This document shows positions 53,003 to 62,051 of a stretch of DNA of 64,000 nt, in pieces. Below the pieces are notes generated by a model that was given only the letters and a program-made list of their open reading frames with translations, searched no databases and was not told the origin of the DNA. The DNA is from Microvirga terrestris. Lineage in GTDB: Bacteria > Pseudomonadota > Alphaproteobacteria > Rhizobiales > Beijerinckiaceae. The translations under genes were made by a program, and so were the position numbers. Every line of letters starts with the position of its first letter. Position 1 is the stretch's first letter. The stretch covers positions 434,001-498,000 of the forward strand of contig NZ_JADQDN010000001.1 in NCBI RefSeq assembly GCF_015694425.1. The letters run 5' to 3'.

Positions 53003-53803
53003 CTAGCGCCCGGTGAAGACCGGCCTGCGCTTTTGCAGGAAGGCCTCGCGGCCCTCTACGGCGTCGGCGCTCTCGAAGCACAGATCCGCAAGAGCCATGG
53101 CGTCGGCATTCGGGTGCGTCACGCCGACGGCTTCGTCGATGGCCGCCTTGGCGGCCTTGATCGTCAGAGGCGCGTTCTCCGCGATGTTTTCAGCCAGCGC
53201 CTGTGTGACGTGTTCGAGTTCTTCATCGCGAACCAATCGCTGGACGACACCCAGGCTGTATGCCTCCTGGGCGTCAAGTCGCCGTGCCGTGAAGAACAGG
53301 TCCTTAGCCGCGGGAGCCCCGACGGCTGCGGTCACGAGCTTCATGGCCCCCGGAGGATATCCAACCCCGAGTCGGGCGGCCGGAATGCCGAAAATGGCGT
53401 TCTCGGAGGCAACTCGCAGGTCGCAGGAGAGCGCAAGGCCGAAGCCGCCGCCGAGGCAGAAGCCGCGAATCATGGCGATGACGGGCTTTGAGCAGTGGGC
53501 CACGGCGCAGAAAGCCGCTTCGTTGGCAGCCTCATAGAGCCGCCCACCTTCGGCATTGGCCCGCACTGTAGCGAATTCGGCGATGTCGGCTCCGGACGTG
53601 AAGGAGGCTTGGCCTGTGCCCCTCAGGACAATCAGCCGGACGTTCGGATCCCGGCCGAGAGCATCCATCAACGACGGGAAGGCCTTCCACATCTCCAGGT
53701 CCACAGCGTTGTGCTTAAGTACGTTGTCGATGGTCAAGGTCGCAATGCTACCGCTAAGGGAGACGGCAAGCTTGGACGTCGCTGGCGAAAAAGAGTAGAT
53801 CAT
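53003..53803 (-). CDS. Enoyl-CoA hydratase/isomerase family protein
   Basis: A 266-residue crotonase-fold protein. The oxyanion-hole region 1 SFTSGADIAEFATVRANAEG, the region PVIAMIRGFCLGGGFGLALS and the following CDLRVASENAIFGIPAARLG are typical. The catalytic Glu positions of true hydratases are partly replaced, so isomerase or another crotonase activity is possible. C-terminal EGREAFLQKRRPVFTGR is the standard ECH end. Alone on its strand. Confidence 0.9.
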   Translation of the reverse strand: MIYSFSPATSKLAVSLSGSIATLTIDNVLKHNAVDLEMWKAFPSLMDALGRDPNVRLIVLRGTGQASFTSGADIAEFATVRANAEGGRLYEAANEAAFCAVAHCSKPVIAMIRGFCLGGGFGLALSCDLRVASENAIFGIPAARLGVGYPPGAMKLVTAAVGAPAAKDLFFTARRLDAQEAYSLGVVQRLVRDEELEHVTQALAENIAENAPLTIKAAKAAIDEAVGVTHPNADAMALADLCFESADAVEGREAFLQKRRPVFTGR

Positions 53804-53881
53804 GGCTCGTTTGGATCTGTGGTAAGGGCCCAGGCTTCTTATTTATGATTGAGGCATTCGCCTAGCCGGCAGGAGACTACC

Positions 53882-54718
53882 ATGACACAGACCCGCCTGA
53901 AGCCGGGATCCCTCGATTCCGTGGCCGGAAAGGTCGATCCGATTTGGGACCGCCTCCGTTCCGAGGCTGAGGCCATCGTCCAGGCCGAGCCGGCAATCGC
54001 CGGCTTCGTTCTGAGCGCTATCCTTCATCAGCCGAGCCTGGAAGCTTCTGTGATCCACCGAGTCGCCTCCCGTCTTGGCCATGCGGCTGTGCCGTCTGAC
54101 ATCATCGAGCAGATCTTCCTTGAGACCGTGGAGAGCGACAGCACCATCGGGGCGGCCATGAGGGCGGATATCAGCGCCGTCCTCGACCGGGATCCCGTGG
54201 TCACCCGGGCCATCGAGCCCGTGCTCTACTTCAAGGGCTTCCACGCCATTCAGACCCATCGGCTGGCTCATTGGCTGTGGAAGCGCGGCCGGCAGGATTT
54301 CGCCCTCTATCTCCAGAGCCGCTCGTCCGAGGCGTTTCAGACCGACATCCACCCGGCAGCGCGCATTGGACGCGGCATCTTCCTCGACCACGCCACCGGG
54401 CTCGTGGTGGGGGCCACCGCGGTTATCGAGGACAATGTCTCCATGCTCCAGGATGTGACCCTGGGCGGAACCGGTAAGGAGCGAGGCGACCGGCATCCGA
54501 AGATCCGCCAGGGCGTGCTTATCGGCGCCGGCGCCAAGATCCTCGGCAATATCGAGATCGGCCGTTGCGCCAGAATTGCCGCAGGCTCTGTCGTGCTCAA
54601 GCCCGTGCCCCATAATGCCACGGTGGCCGGCGTTCCTGCCAAGGTTGTCGGGACAGCCGGCTGCGAGGAGCCGGCACGGTCCATGGATCATTGCTTTTCC
54701 GACACCGATGGAATCTGA
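53882..54718 (+). CDS. cysE: Serine O-acetyltransferase
   Basis: First step of cysteine synthesis: acetyl-CoA plus serine gives O-acetylserine. The 278-residue protein has an N-terminal helical domain and a left-handed beta-helix of hexapeptide repeats from about residue 155. IHPAARIGRGIFLDHATGLV carries the catalytic His/Asp, and LQDVTLGGTGKERGDRHPKI is the conserved loop. The C-terminus ends in DTDGI; a terminal Ile is what cysteine synthase binds in the CysE-CysK complex. ATG 53882. Confidence 0.96.
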   Translation: MTQTRLKPGSLDSVAGKVDPIWDRLRSEAEAIVQAEPAIAGFVLSAILHQPSLEASVIHRVASRLGHAAVPSDIIEQIFLETVESDSTIGAAMRADISAVLDRDPVVTRAIEPVLYFKGFHAIQTHRLAHWLWKRGRQDFALYLQSRSSEAFQTDIHPAARIGRGIFLDHATGLVVGATAVIEDNVSMLQDVTLGGTGKERGDRHPKIRQGVLIGAGAKILGNIEIGRCARIAAGSVVLKPVPHNATVAGVPAKVVGTAGCEEPARSMDHCFSDTDGI

Positions 54719-54808
54719 GGACGGGATCCATCCGGGACCTATCCTCGCTTGCTCGCGTTTGCCGGGCGTGGCAATTGCAGCAAACGTGACAGTAAGAAAG
54801 GACCTGTA

Positions 54809-55021
54809 GTGGATAAAACCGAGATGGCTAAAGTCGAGCGCTACCTGCGCCAGACCTTTGCGAACCACTCGATCCGCATCGTCGGACGGCCGAAGAAGAC
54901 CGATTCAGCGGAAGTTTACATCGGTGAGGAATTCGTCGGCGTTCTTTTCGTCGACGACGAGGACGGCGACCGCTCCTTCAACTTCACCATGGCGATCCTC
55001 GATACGGATCTCGAGGACTAG
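54809..55021 (+). CDS. DUF3126 family protein
   Basis: A 70-residue protein found next to cysE in many alphaproteobacteria. GTG 54809 is chosen because AAAGGA precedes it. VERYLRQTFANHSIRIVGRP and AEVYIGEEFVGVLFVDDEDG are the DUF3126 blocks; the tail is acidic (DTDLED). Function unknown, probably co-expressed with cysE. Confidence 0.88.
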   Translation: MDKTEMAKVERYLRQTFANHSIRIVGRPKKTDSAEVYIGEEFVGVLFVDDEDGDRSFNFTMAILDTDLED

Positions 55022-55080
55022 GCGCTTTTTTGCAGCAGACCTCTTTCGAGGTTCTGCTGCATCTCCCTGCTGGACCATCG

Positions 55081-55611
55081 ATGCCGATCTACAGCCTCGA
55101 CGACACCGCCCCAATCCTCCCCGAACCCGGTCACTTCTGGATCGCTCCGGATGCCCATGTGATCGGCAAGGTCCGGCTGGGGCGGGATGTCGGCATATGG
55201 TTCGGCGCCGTGCTGCGCGGCGACAACGAGCTGATCGACATCGGCGAGGCCACGAACATTCAGGAAGGCGCGCTGCTGCACACGGATATGGGGGCACCCT
55301 TGAGCGTCGGTCCAGGGTGCACCATCGGGCACAAGGCCATTCTCCACGGATGCACCATCGGCGAGAACTCCCTGATCGGCATGGGTGCCACTGTGCTCAA
55401 CCATGTGCTCATCGGGGCCAATTGCCTCGTGGGAGCGAATGCGCTCGTGACCGAAGGCAAGGAGTTTCCTGACAACTCCCTCATCGTTGGTGCTCCGGCC
55501 AAGGCAATCCGGGTTCTCGATGAGGAGGCTGTCGAGCGGCTTCGTCTGTCGGCCAGGAGCTATGTGCAGAACTGGCAGCGTTTCGCCAAAAAAATGAGGC
55601 GGATCGACTGA
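55081..55611 (+). CDS. Gamma-carbonic anhydrase family protein
   Basis: A 176-residue left-handed beta-helix protein. VGIWFGAVLRGDNELIDIGE, NIQEGALLHTDMGAPLSVGP, and ILHGCTIGENSLIGMGATVL hold the three metal-binding His (HT, GH, LH positions). Related proteins (YrdA, PaaY, CamH type) are trimeric zinc/iron proteins, many without proven carbonic anhydrase activity. It follows DUF3126 by 59 bp on the same strand. Confidence 0.92.
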   Translation: MPIYSLDDTAPILPEPGHFWIAPDAHVIGKVRLGRDVGIWFGAVLRGDNELIDIGEATNIQEGALLHTDMGAPLSVGPGCTIGHKAILHGCTIGENSLIGMGATVLNHVLIGANCLVGANALVTEGKEFPDNSLIVGAPAKAIRVLDEEAVERLRLSARSYVQNWQRFAKKMRRID

Positions 55612-55651
55612 TCCGCCTGAGGTCTTCTGACATCGATGGTGGAAAGCGACG

Positions 55652-55679
55652 AAGCCGGCGTTGGTGAATGCCGGCTTTG
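55652..55679. terminator. Hairpin between gamma-CA and BTLCP genes
   Basis: AAGCCGGC / GCCGGCTT with a 10-nt loop followed by TGAG. Convergent genes on both sides. A second hairpin AGGCGGATC-GACT-GATCCGCCT overlaps the gamma-CA stop codon (55597-55618). Confidence 0.65.
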
Positions 55680-55683
55680 AGTC

Positions 55684-56367
55684 TTAGCGGTTGGCCGTGG
55701 TGGTCGGCGACGAGACGATGCCGCCCAATGAGACCCAGCCGGTCGCGTCCTGGCTCTCGCGCTTGATGTAGACATAGCCGGTGCGGTGCCAGGGGAGGAC
55801 CGAGGAGGTCTTGTTGTCGAGGACGAAGTCGCCACGGCTGGTGCGGACCATCAGCACGGCGTGACCTTCGCCGAGTTCATCGATCACGACCGTCATGCGC
55901 ATCGCCCGGCGGGGCAGGCCCGCCGCCACGAGAAGGCGGCGCTTCAGAAGCTGGAAGTCCTCGCAGTCGCCCTTGCCATCATCCGGGAAGCCCCAAGTGT
56001 CAACGACGCCGAAGTGATCCGCGTCCGTCACGGCTTTGATGCTCGAGTTCACGCGCTGATTGACCGACACTATGGTCTTCCACGCCTGAGGCGTCAGGTC
56101 GATCTTGTCGGCCTCCGTCACATCGACGGTGCATTCGGACCGGAATTGCTCGCAGAACTGGGACCAGCCGAGGATTGGCTTGGCAACGCCGATGCTTGAA
56201 ATCGGGGCGCTGTTGACCGGCAGGGATGCCAGGGTTTGGGCGTGAGCGGCGGCACCGCACAGGAGGAGGGACAATCCGAGGAAAACTGTTTTGATGAAAC
56301 TGCCGGAAAATGCCGACTTCTCATTTGCGCCACAGAAAAGGCCGTTCTTGAAATAATTCTGCCGCAT
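55684..56367 (-). CDS. Transglutaminase-like cysteine protease (BTLCP)
   Basis: A 227-residue secreted protein. A signal segment (FIKTVFLGLSLLLCGAAAHA) lies after about 25 N-terminal residues, so the true start may be internal. The papain-like core has Cys in GKGDCEDFQLLKRRLL, His in ELGEGHAVLMVRT and Asp in FVLDNKTSSV. This is the bacterial transglutaminase-like cysteine proteinase family (PF06035), often linked to LapG-type proteolysis of surface adhesins; no LapD-like partner is nearby. Confidence 0.9.
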   Translation of the reverse strand: MRQNYFKNGLFCGANEKSAFSGSFIKTVFLGLSLLLCGAAAHAQTLASLPVNSAPISSIGVAKPILGWSQFCEQFRSECTVDVTEADKIDLTPQAWKTIVSVNQRVNSSIKAVTDADHFGVVDTWGFPDDGKGDCEDFQLLKRRLLVAAGLPRRAMRMTVVIDELGEGHAVLMVRTSRGDFVLDNKTSSVLPWHRTGYVYIKRESQDATGWVSLGGIVSSPTTTANR

Positions 56368-56479
56368 GCCCCACCAGCCGGTAACGTTCTTTTAACCAAA
56401 CTGACATGGTTACATTTGGGGCTCAAGCGGAAAGTAAAAGGTGAGTTAACGCGTCGCGCTTCGCTCGGTTCCGTTATGG

Positions 56480-56494
56480 TTAACAAAAAATTAT
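56480..56494 (+). promoter_or_regulatory. Near-consensus CtrA box
   Basis: TTAA-N7-TTAT at 56480-56494 differs by one base from the CtrA site TTAA-N7-TTAA. It lies in the 281-bp divergent region between the BTLCP and rhomboid genes. Confidence 0.3.
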
Positions 56495-56648
56495 CAGGGT
56501 ATGGGGCAGGGTCTGTAGGGCTTCCTCTTCGTTAAGCTTGATTGCCGCTAAGTCGTTGGTTTTTCTCGACCGGGAGGCCAAATAGAGATTAGGTCGCATT
56601 GGCCTTCCTCCCGAAATTCCCGGCAGCCGTCTTAGACAAAAGTATTGC

Positions 56649-57464
56649 ATGTCCCCACACCCGCCCCGCGTCCGTGAGCCGATCCTCAACCTTCCGGCTG
56701 TCATCGCCGTCTGCCTGGTGGCGCTGATCGGCATTCATGCCGTCCGGATGCTCCTGTCCGACGAATCGGATTTCATGCTGATCATCGACTGGTCGGTGAT
56801 TCCGGCCCGCTGGTCCGTCGCCTTCGGAGGCGTCCAGGTGGAGGACGTCATGAGGCCTCTGCGCGAGGGCGTGGCGGAAGAAACGATTACCCCGCTGATG
56901 GCCCTGGCGCAGTATGTCCTGGAAGGCGAGGAGGGCAGGCCGTGGACGGCGTTGACCTACGCCTTCCTGCACGGATCCTGGGCGCATGTTCTGATCAACA
57001 GCGTCTGGCTGGCAGCCTTTGGGACACCCATCGTGCGCCGTTGCGGCGCTGGGCGGTTCTTCATCCTGTCGGCGGTGTCCGCGATCACCGGAGCGGCTCT
57101 CTACGCCATCATGAACCCTTTGCAGGTCCTGCCGATGATCGGCGCCTCCGGAGCCGTGTCGGGTCTCATGGCGGCAGCCTCCTGGTTCATGTTCGCTCCG
57201 GCCTCGTGGCACTGGGAGGGGCGCCTGACGCAGCCCCATGAACGACCCCGGGAAACCCTGGGGCACATGATCCGCAACCGGCAGGTTCTGATCTTCCTTG
57301 GGATCTGGTTCGCGGCGAATTACGTGTTCGCCTTCATTCAGCCTTTGGGGATTACGGATGCGAGCATCGCCTGGGAGGCGCATCTCGGCGGCTTCCTTGC
57401 AGGGCTCTTCGTTTTCCCTCTGATCGACCCGCTTCCCGCACGGGCCAAGCGCATCTCGGCTTGA
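56649..57464 (+). CDS. Rhomboid family intramembrane serine protease
   Basis: A 271-residue integral membrane protein with six or more hydrophobic segments. Catalytic motifs: HGSWAHVLINSVWLAAFG near residues 109-126 (His/Asn of the oxyanion site), GASGAVSGLMAA with nucleophile Ser, and the last-helix His in WEAHLGGFLAGLFVFP. Cleaves substrates within the membrane; substrate unknown. Confidence 0.93.
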   Translation: MSPHPPRVREPILNLPAVIAVCLVALIGIHAVRMLLSDESDFMLIIDWSVIPARWSVAFGGVQVEDVMRPLREGVAEETITPLMALAQYVLEGEEGRPWTALTYAFLHGSWAHVLINSVWLAAFGTPIVRRCGAGRFFILSAVSAITGAALYAIMNPLQVLPMIGASGAVSGLMAAASWFMFAPASWHWEGRLTQPHERPRETLGHMIRNRQVLIFLGIWFAANYVFAFIQPLGITDASIAWEAHLGGFLAGLFVFPLIDPLPARAKRISA

Positions 57465-57600
57465 AACTGAGGCAGTTTGCGCTGATCATCCAAAGCTGAC
57501 GTAGGGTTTCCACCCAAAGTCGTGGGTGTCTGACCCAGCATCAGCCTAGCGGATGCGAGGGCTCACGGTCCTTCGCCGTTCGCGTAACGGGAGGGAATCA

Positions 57601-58032
57601 ATGATCGTCAATCGTATTCTTTCGCTCAAGGGTCGCGATGTCGCGACCATCGATCCGGGCCGGACTCTAAGCGAAGCGGCCAAGGTTCTTGCCGAGCGCA
57701 GGATAGGTGCCCTTCTCATCGTGGATGGTCAAAGGCCCGTGGCAGGCATCATTTCCGAACGTGACATTGTCCGGGCAGTGGCAAACTACGGTGCCAAGGC
57801 GCTGGAAGAGCCCGTCTCCCGCTTCATGACTGAGAAGGTTTTGACCTGTACGGGGGAGACCCCGATCCCTCACGTGATGGAGTTGATGACCCAACAGAAG
57901 TTCCGGCACGTCCCGGTCGTCGAGGGAGGGCGCCTTGTCGGGATCGTGTCGATCGGCGACGTGGTGAAGGAGCGCCTCGAAGAGGTCGAAGCCGAGGCCG
58001 AGGCGATCAAGGAATACATCGCGACAGCCTAG
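57601..58032 (+). CDS. Two-CBS-domain protein
   Basis: A 143-residue protein with two CBS domains. CBS1: RTLSEAAKVLAERRIGALLI, then AGIISERDIVRAVANYG. CBS2: ETPIPHVMELMTQQKFRHVP, then GIVSIGDVVKERLEEV. Probably senses adenine nucleotides. ATG 57601 is used; an in-frame upstream extension is unlikely. Ends 1 bp from the convergent patatin gene. Confidence 0.92.
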   Translation: MIVNRILSLKGRDVATIDPGRTLSEAAKVLAERRIGALLIVDGQRPVAGIISERDIVRAVANYGAKALEEPVSRFMTEKVLTCTGETPIPHVMELMTQQKFRHVPVVEGGRLVGIVSIGDVVKERLEEVEAEAEAIKEYIATA

Positions 58033-58033
58033 A

Positions 58034-59044
58034 TTAGCGTGGCTGAGATTCCTGCAGCAGTTCAAGAATATCCGGCAGCGCGCGCTCCGTGGCCTGCCGG
58101 CCCAGGGTGATGCATTCCTGTGCTCGGTGGAACTCGAACAGCCCCATCTTGGCGAGTTTCGGCGCCACCATGATGTCCGGCGGATCGCCGGCGAGGCGCG
58201 AGCGGGCGATCCGGTCCTGGGTGATGTTGAAGGCGTCCACCATCACGGTCGCCATGCCCGGTGCATTGGGCTTGCGCAGCTTCTCCCCCCGGCCGCCCGG
58301 AAAGATGCCCCAGCGCCGCGGGGCCTCCTCGATTACCTCCTCGATCTCCTGCTCGTCGCTCGTCCCGGCATCGTAGGACTGGATGACCGTGCCGCGAACG
58401 CGCACCTCGCCGTTGAGGTTCACACAGATGACGATGTCGGCTCCCAAGGCGCGGGCCGCCGTGATCGGAATCGGATTGACCAGAGCGCCATCCATGAGCC
58501 AGCGCCCTCCGATGAGGACCGGGTCGAAGACGCCGGGCAGAGCATAGGACGCGCGCATGGCCTGAACGAGGGGGCCGCGCGTCAACCAGATTTCGTGGCC
58601 GCTCACCAGTTCGGTCGCGATGGTGCAGAACTTGACCGGCAGTGTTTCAACCCGCCGGTCCGTCAGGTCCCGGTCGAGAAGACTTTGCAGGCGCCCGCCG
58701 GCGATGAGACCCGCCCCGCTGAAATGGAAGTCGAGGAGGCCCATGACGCGGCGCTTGGTCAGGGAAAGGGCGAAGGCCTCCAGCTCATCCAGCTTCCCCG
58801 CCGCATAGCAGCCGCCGACGACGGCGCCGATGGAGCAGCCGGCAATCACGTCCGGAACGATTCCGGCTTCCTTGAGGGCTCGGAGGACACCGATGTGGGA
58901 CCAGCCCCGGGCCGCGCCGCCGCCCAATGCCAAGCCGATCCGGGTCCTGGCGCGAGGATCGCGCTCGACAGGTGCCTTGATCTCCGTCACTCCCCCACCG
59001 CCCCCTGAACCGGCGCTGCGCCGGGCAATCCCGTCCCACAACAT
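58034..59044 (-). CDS. Patatin-like phospholipase (RssA-like)
   Basis: A 336-residue lipid acyl hydrolase. IGLALGGGAARGWSHIGVLR (oxyanion Gly-rich loop), nucleophile in VIAGCSIGAVVGGCYAAG (G-x-S-x-G), and catalytic Asp in RWLMDGALVNPIPI. The C-terminal helical domain resembles RssA/NTE-related proteins. The first 30 residues are low complexity (GSGGGGG), so the start may be further in. Confidence 0.92.
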   Translation of the reverse strand: MLWDGIARRSAGSGGGGGVTEIKAPVERDPRARTRIGLALGGGAARGWSHIGVLRALKEAGIVPDVIAGCSIGAVVGGCYAAGKLDELEAFALSLTKRRVMGLLDFHFSGAGLIAGGRLQSLLDRDLTDRRVETLPVKFCTIATELVSGHEIWLTRGPLVQAMRASYALPGVFDPVLIGGRWLMDGALVNPIPITAARALGADIVICVNLNGEVRVRGTVIQSYDAGTSDEQEIEEVIEEAPRRWGIFPGGRGEKLRKPNAPGMATVMVDAFNITQDRIARSRLAGDPPDIMVAPKLAKMGLFEFHRAQECITLGRQATERALPDILELLQESQPR

Positions 59045-59130
59045 TGATCAACTCCACGGCACTGCGTCCGTTATACCGGCTTCCCATGAAACCCGCGTGA
59101 ACATGCCCTCAAGTTTCAATTAGGACTGGT

Positions 59131-60285
59131 TCATGAAAACTGAACAGTGGAGCGCTGAAGAGCTCGCTGCGACATGATGATGATCACGAAGGTGAAGACG
59201 ACCAGCAGGCCGAGCATCGCTCGCAGGCCAAAGACTTCACCGCCGAAGCCGATCAGCGGCGGTCCCATCAGCAACCCGCCGTAGCCGAGCGTCGCCACCA
59301 TGGCGACGCCCATGCTGGGCGGAATCCCCTTCATCTGGCCGGCTGTGCTGAACAGGACCGGCACCGTATTGGCCAGACCGATGCCCACGAGGGCAAAGCC
59401 GATGGAGGCGGGCAGGGGCGAGGGCAGGATCATCGCCAGGGCAAGACCAGCGGCCGAAAGGAGCCCGCCGAGCTGAAGGGTGCGCGCCCGCCCGAGGTGA
59501 CGTACCGCGTAATCGCCCATGAAGCGACAGATGGTCATGGTGAGCGAGAAGGCGGCGAAGCCCGAAACGGCCGTTTCCAGGCTCGCACCGGCCACGGTCT
59601 GAAGGTAGATCGCCGACCAGTCGATGACAGCGCCCTCGACGACGAAGCAGAACATGGCCAGCACCGCGAGGAGAACGACCGGGCCTCGGGGCCATGCGAA
59701 GCCGTGGCCCTCGGTCGCTCGTTCCGTCTCACCCATGGTCCAGAAGCCCGTCACAAGGAACAGAAGCCCCATTCCTGAGCAGGAGATCAGCAGCGTCGGG
59801 AAGATCCCGATGTCGGACGCTATGAGAAGGCCGGACAAAGCGGCTCCCGCCAGCCCTCCGAGGCTGAAGAAGGCGTGAAAGGACGACATGATCGCCGCAC
59901 CCCAGGCCTTCTCGACCACGGTGGCATTCGTGTTCATGGCGATGTCCATGGTGCCGTTGCAGGCACCAGCCACCAGGGAGGCGGCGACGAAGAGCGGAAG
60001 GCTCGGCGCGAGACCCGGCACGAGCAGGGCGGCCGCGAAGGAAAAAGCCGCGATGAGGGTCATCGTCCGGCTGCCGACGACGGCGACGGCCCAGCCGATT
60101 GCCGGCATGAGGGCGACGGCGCCGAGAGAGAAGGCCAGAAGCCCAAGGCTCAGCTCCCCATCGGAGAGGCCGAGCGACACCTTGAATCGGGGGAGCTGCG
60201 CCGCCCAGGTGCCGATGCCGAAGCCGTTGCCGAAGAAGATGGCGCTGGCCGCCACCCGCGCGAGGAGTAGGTCACGTCGTGTCAT
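59131..60285 (-). CDS. MFS transporter
   Basis: A 384-residue membrane protein with about twelve hydrophobic segments, a major facilitator. FFGNGFGIGTWAAQLPRFKV at the N-terminus and LVGIGLANTVPVLFSTAGQM are similar to the YbjJ/fucose-permease-like group. Substrate not deducible. The gene is followed by a divergent arrangement with no clear operon. Confidence 0.9.
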   Translation of the reverse strand: MTRRDLLLARVAASAIFFGNGFGIGTWAAQLPRFKVSLGLSDGELSLGLLAFSLGAVALMPAIGWAVAVVGSRTMTLIAAFSFAAALLVPGLAPSLPLFVAASLVAGACNGTMDIAMNTNATVVEKAWGAAIMSSFHAFFSLGGLAGAALSGLLIASDIGIFPTLLISCSGMGLLFLVTGFWTMGETERATEGHGFAWPRGPVVLLAVLAMFCFVVEGAVIDWSAIYLQTVAGASLETAVSGFAAFSLTMTICRFMGDYAVRHLGRARTLQLGGLLSAAGLALAMILPSPLPASIGFALVGIGLANTVPVLFSTAGQMKGIPPSMGVAMVATLGYGGLLMGPPLIGFGGEVFGLRAMLGLLVVFTFVIIIMSQRALQRSTVQFS

Positions 60286-60368
60286 GCGGCGTACCTATCG
60301 CGGATGCGGGAAACGTGCACCCATTTCGTGGCGGAGGGCAGCCCTGTATTTTGGGAGGACTGCCGCTA

Positions 60369-60779
60369 TCAATCTATAACGAGGCGGGCAGCGCCTGCGG
60401 ATATCTCGACCTTGCGGTAAAAACAGGAGCGGCGCCCTGTATGGCAGCAACCGCCGTCGCCCGCGACCTTCACCTTCAGGAGAAGGGCGTCCTGGTCACA
60501 ATCGACCCGAATTTCCAGGACAGTCTGGACCTGCCCGCTGGTTGCGCCCTTGTGCCAAAGCTCACCGCGGGAGCGGGACCAGTACCAAGCCTCGCCGGTC
60601 TCCAGGGTCTTTGCCAGGGCCTCCTGGTTCATATGCGCGACCATGAGGATCTCGCCCGTCACGGCATCCATGGTGACGCAGGCGACCAGCCCGTCCGCTC
60701 CGAAACGAGGGGACAAGATGCTGCCTTCCTCGAGCTCTGTCTTGGAACCGGGAGGCGGAAAGAGATTGGAAAAGGACAT
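60369..60779 (-). CDS. hisI: Phosphoribosyl-AMP cyclohydrolase
   Basis: Third step of histidine synthesis. A 136-residue protein: [40 protein letters not shown], metal Asp/Cys region [12 protein letters not shown] and [16 protein letters not shown] (conserved Cys/His). It lies 9 bp downstream of folE, so the two are co-transcribed. Confidence 0.95.
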   Translation of the reverse strand: MSFSNLFPPPGSKTELEEGSILSPRFGADGLVACVTMDAVTGEILMVAHMNQEALAKTLETGEAWYWSRSRGELWHKGATSGQVQTVLEIRVDCDQDALLLKVKVAGDGGCCHTGRRSCFYRKVEISAGAARLVID

Positions 60780-60788
60780 GCGAGGGCC

Positions 60789-61424
60789 TCAGCCCCGGCC
60801 GTTGCGCACCAGGGTGAGGAAGCGCACCTGTTCGGCGGGGTCTTCCTTGAAGACACCTGTGAACTGGGTCGTCAAGGTCAGGGCTCCGGCCTTCTGAATG
60901 CCGCGCATGGACATGCACATGTGCTCGGCCTCGATCATCACAGCCACGCCGCGCGGGGCGAGCGCCTTGACCATGGCCGAAGCGATCTGAGCCGTCATGG
61001 TCTCCTGCGTCTGCAACCGGCGCGCATAGGCGTCCACGAGGCGGGCGAGCTTGGAGAGGCCGACCACGCCCTTGGTGGGGTAATAGGCCACGTGCGCCAC
61101 GCCATAGAACGGCACCATGTGGTGCTCGCAATGGGAATAGAATGGGATGTCGCGGACGAGCACGATATCGTCATAGCCTTCGACTTCCCTGAAGACCTTG
61201 TCGAGGATCTCGGAGGGGTCCTCCGCGTAACCCGAATAGAGCTCGCGGAAGGCTTTGGCCACGCGCTTGGGTGTATCCTGAAGTCCCTCTCGCGTCGGGT
61301 CGTCTCCAGCCCAGCGGAGCAGGGTGCGAACGGCCGCCTCAGCCTCTTCCCGGGTCGGGGCCGCAACAGGCTTGTCCGCGGCTGAGTTCAGACGCGTAGA
61401 CCAGGACTTGACGGCATCACTCAC
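60789..61424 (-). CDS. folE: GTP cyclohydrolase I
   Basis: First step of tetrahydrofolate synthesis. A 211-residue type IA enzyme: [20 protein letters not shown] (metal Cys/His), [20 protein letters not shown], and [20 protein letters not shown] with the third ligand Cys. The N-terminal 30 residues are variable. Operon with hisI. The divergent upstream region holds palindromes (separate entry). Confidence 0.96.
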   Translation of the reverse strand: MSDAVKSWSTRLNSAADKPVAAPTREEAEAAVRTLLRWAGDDPTREGLQDTPKRVAKAFRELYSGYAEDPSEILDKVFREVEGYDDIVLVRDIPFYSHCEHHMVPFYGVAHVAYYPTKGVVGLSKLARLVDAYARRLQTQETMTAQIASAMVKALAPRGVAVMIEAEHMCMSMRGIQKAGALTLTTQFTGVFKEDPAEQVRFLTLVRNGRG

Positions 61425-61533
61425 TCGGGGGCCCCTTTCTCAACTCTTCACCTGGGAAGCCTGGCAGCTCCCCGTGTTCGCATGCTTCACCGCCCCCATG
61501 CTCGTCGAGACGTTTCTGGGCGGAGTTTTGAGG

Positions 61534-61576
61534 TACTACGCTGTGTAGTAGATACCCATATAGAGTTAAAGGGTAT
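61534..61576. promoter_or_regulatory. Two palindromes between folE and NifU-like gene
   Basis: TACTAC-N5-GTAGTA (61534-61550) and ATACCC-N13-GGGTAT (61552-61576) lie side by side in the divergent region. TTGAGG (61528-61533) is placed exactly 17 bp before GATACC, so the first palindrome fills the promoter spacer, as in MerR-type promoters. Operator candidates. Confidence 0.4.
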
Positions 61577-61589
61577 ATTCCCAATCGTA

Positions 61590-62051
61590 ATGTCACATCC
61601 CAATATGTTGAACGATATATACAGCCGACGCATCCTTGAGCTTGCAGCCGATATTCCGCATCTTGGGCGTCTGTCCGATGCCGATGCATCCGCGACGGCG
61701 CGCTCCAAGCTCTGCGGTTCGATGGTGACGGTCGACGTGAAGCTTGACGGGAACGTGGTGACGGCCTTCGCCCATGACGTAAAAGCCTGTGCTCTGGGCC
61801 AGGCCTCGTCCTCGATCATGGGACGCTATGTCATCGGCTCGACAACCGGAGAACTCCATGACATTCGCGAGAAGGCAATGCACCTGCTCAAGGCGGGCGG
61901 CGAGGTGCCTCAGGGTAAGTGGGAGGACCTGAAGATCCTGGAGCCCCTGCGGGACTACAAGGCCCGGCATGCCTCCATCCTCCTCACCTTCGATGCCGTC
62001 GTGGATGCTCTCAATCAGATTGAAGCGCGGCGTGTTCAAGGCGCGGAATAG
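61590..62051 (+). CDS. NifU-like iron-sulfur scaffold protein
   Basis: A 153-residue protein of the IscU/NifU-N family used in Fe-S cluster assembly. NDIYSRRILELAADIPHLGR at the start; ligand Cys in SKLCGSMVTVDV and KACALGQASSSIM. The position of the third IscU Cys is a Ser/His (YKARHASILLTFD), a feature shared by a rhizobial sub-group as far as I recall. ATG 61590. It adjoins yidD with no gap. A role in Fe-S trafficking is likely but the ligand set is incomplete. Confidence 0.85.
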   Translation: MSHPNMLNDIYSRRILELAADIPHLGRLSDADASATARSKLCGSMVTVDVKLDGNVVTAFAHDVKACALGQASSSIMGRYVIGSTTGELHDIREKAMHLLKAGGEVPQGKWEDLKILEPLRDYKARHASILLTFDAVVDALNQIEARRVQGAE

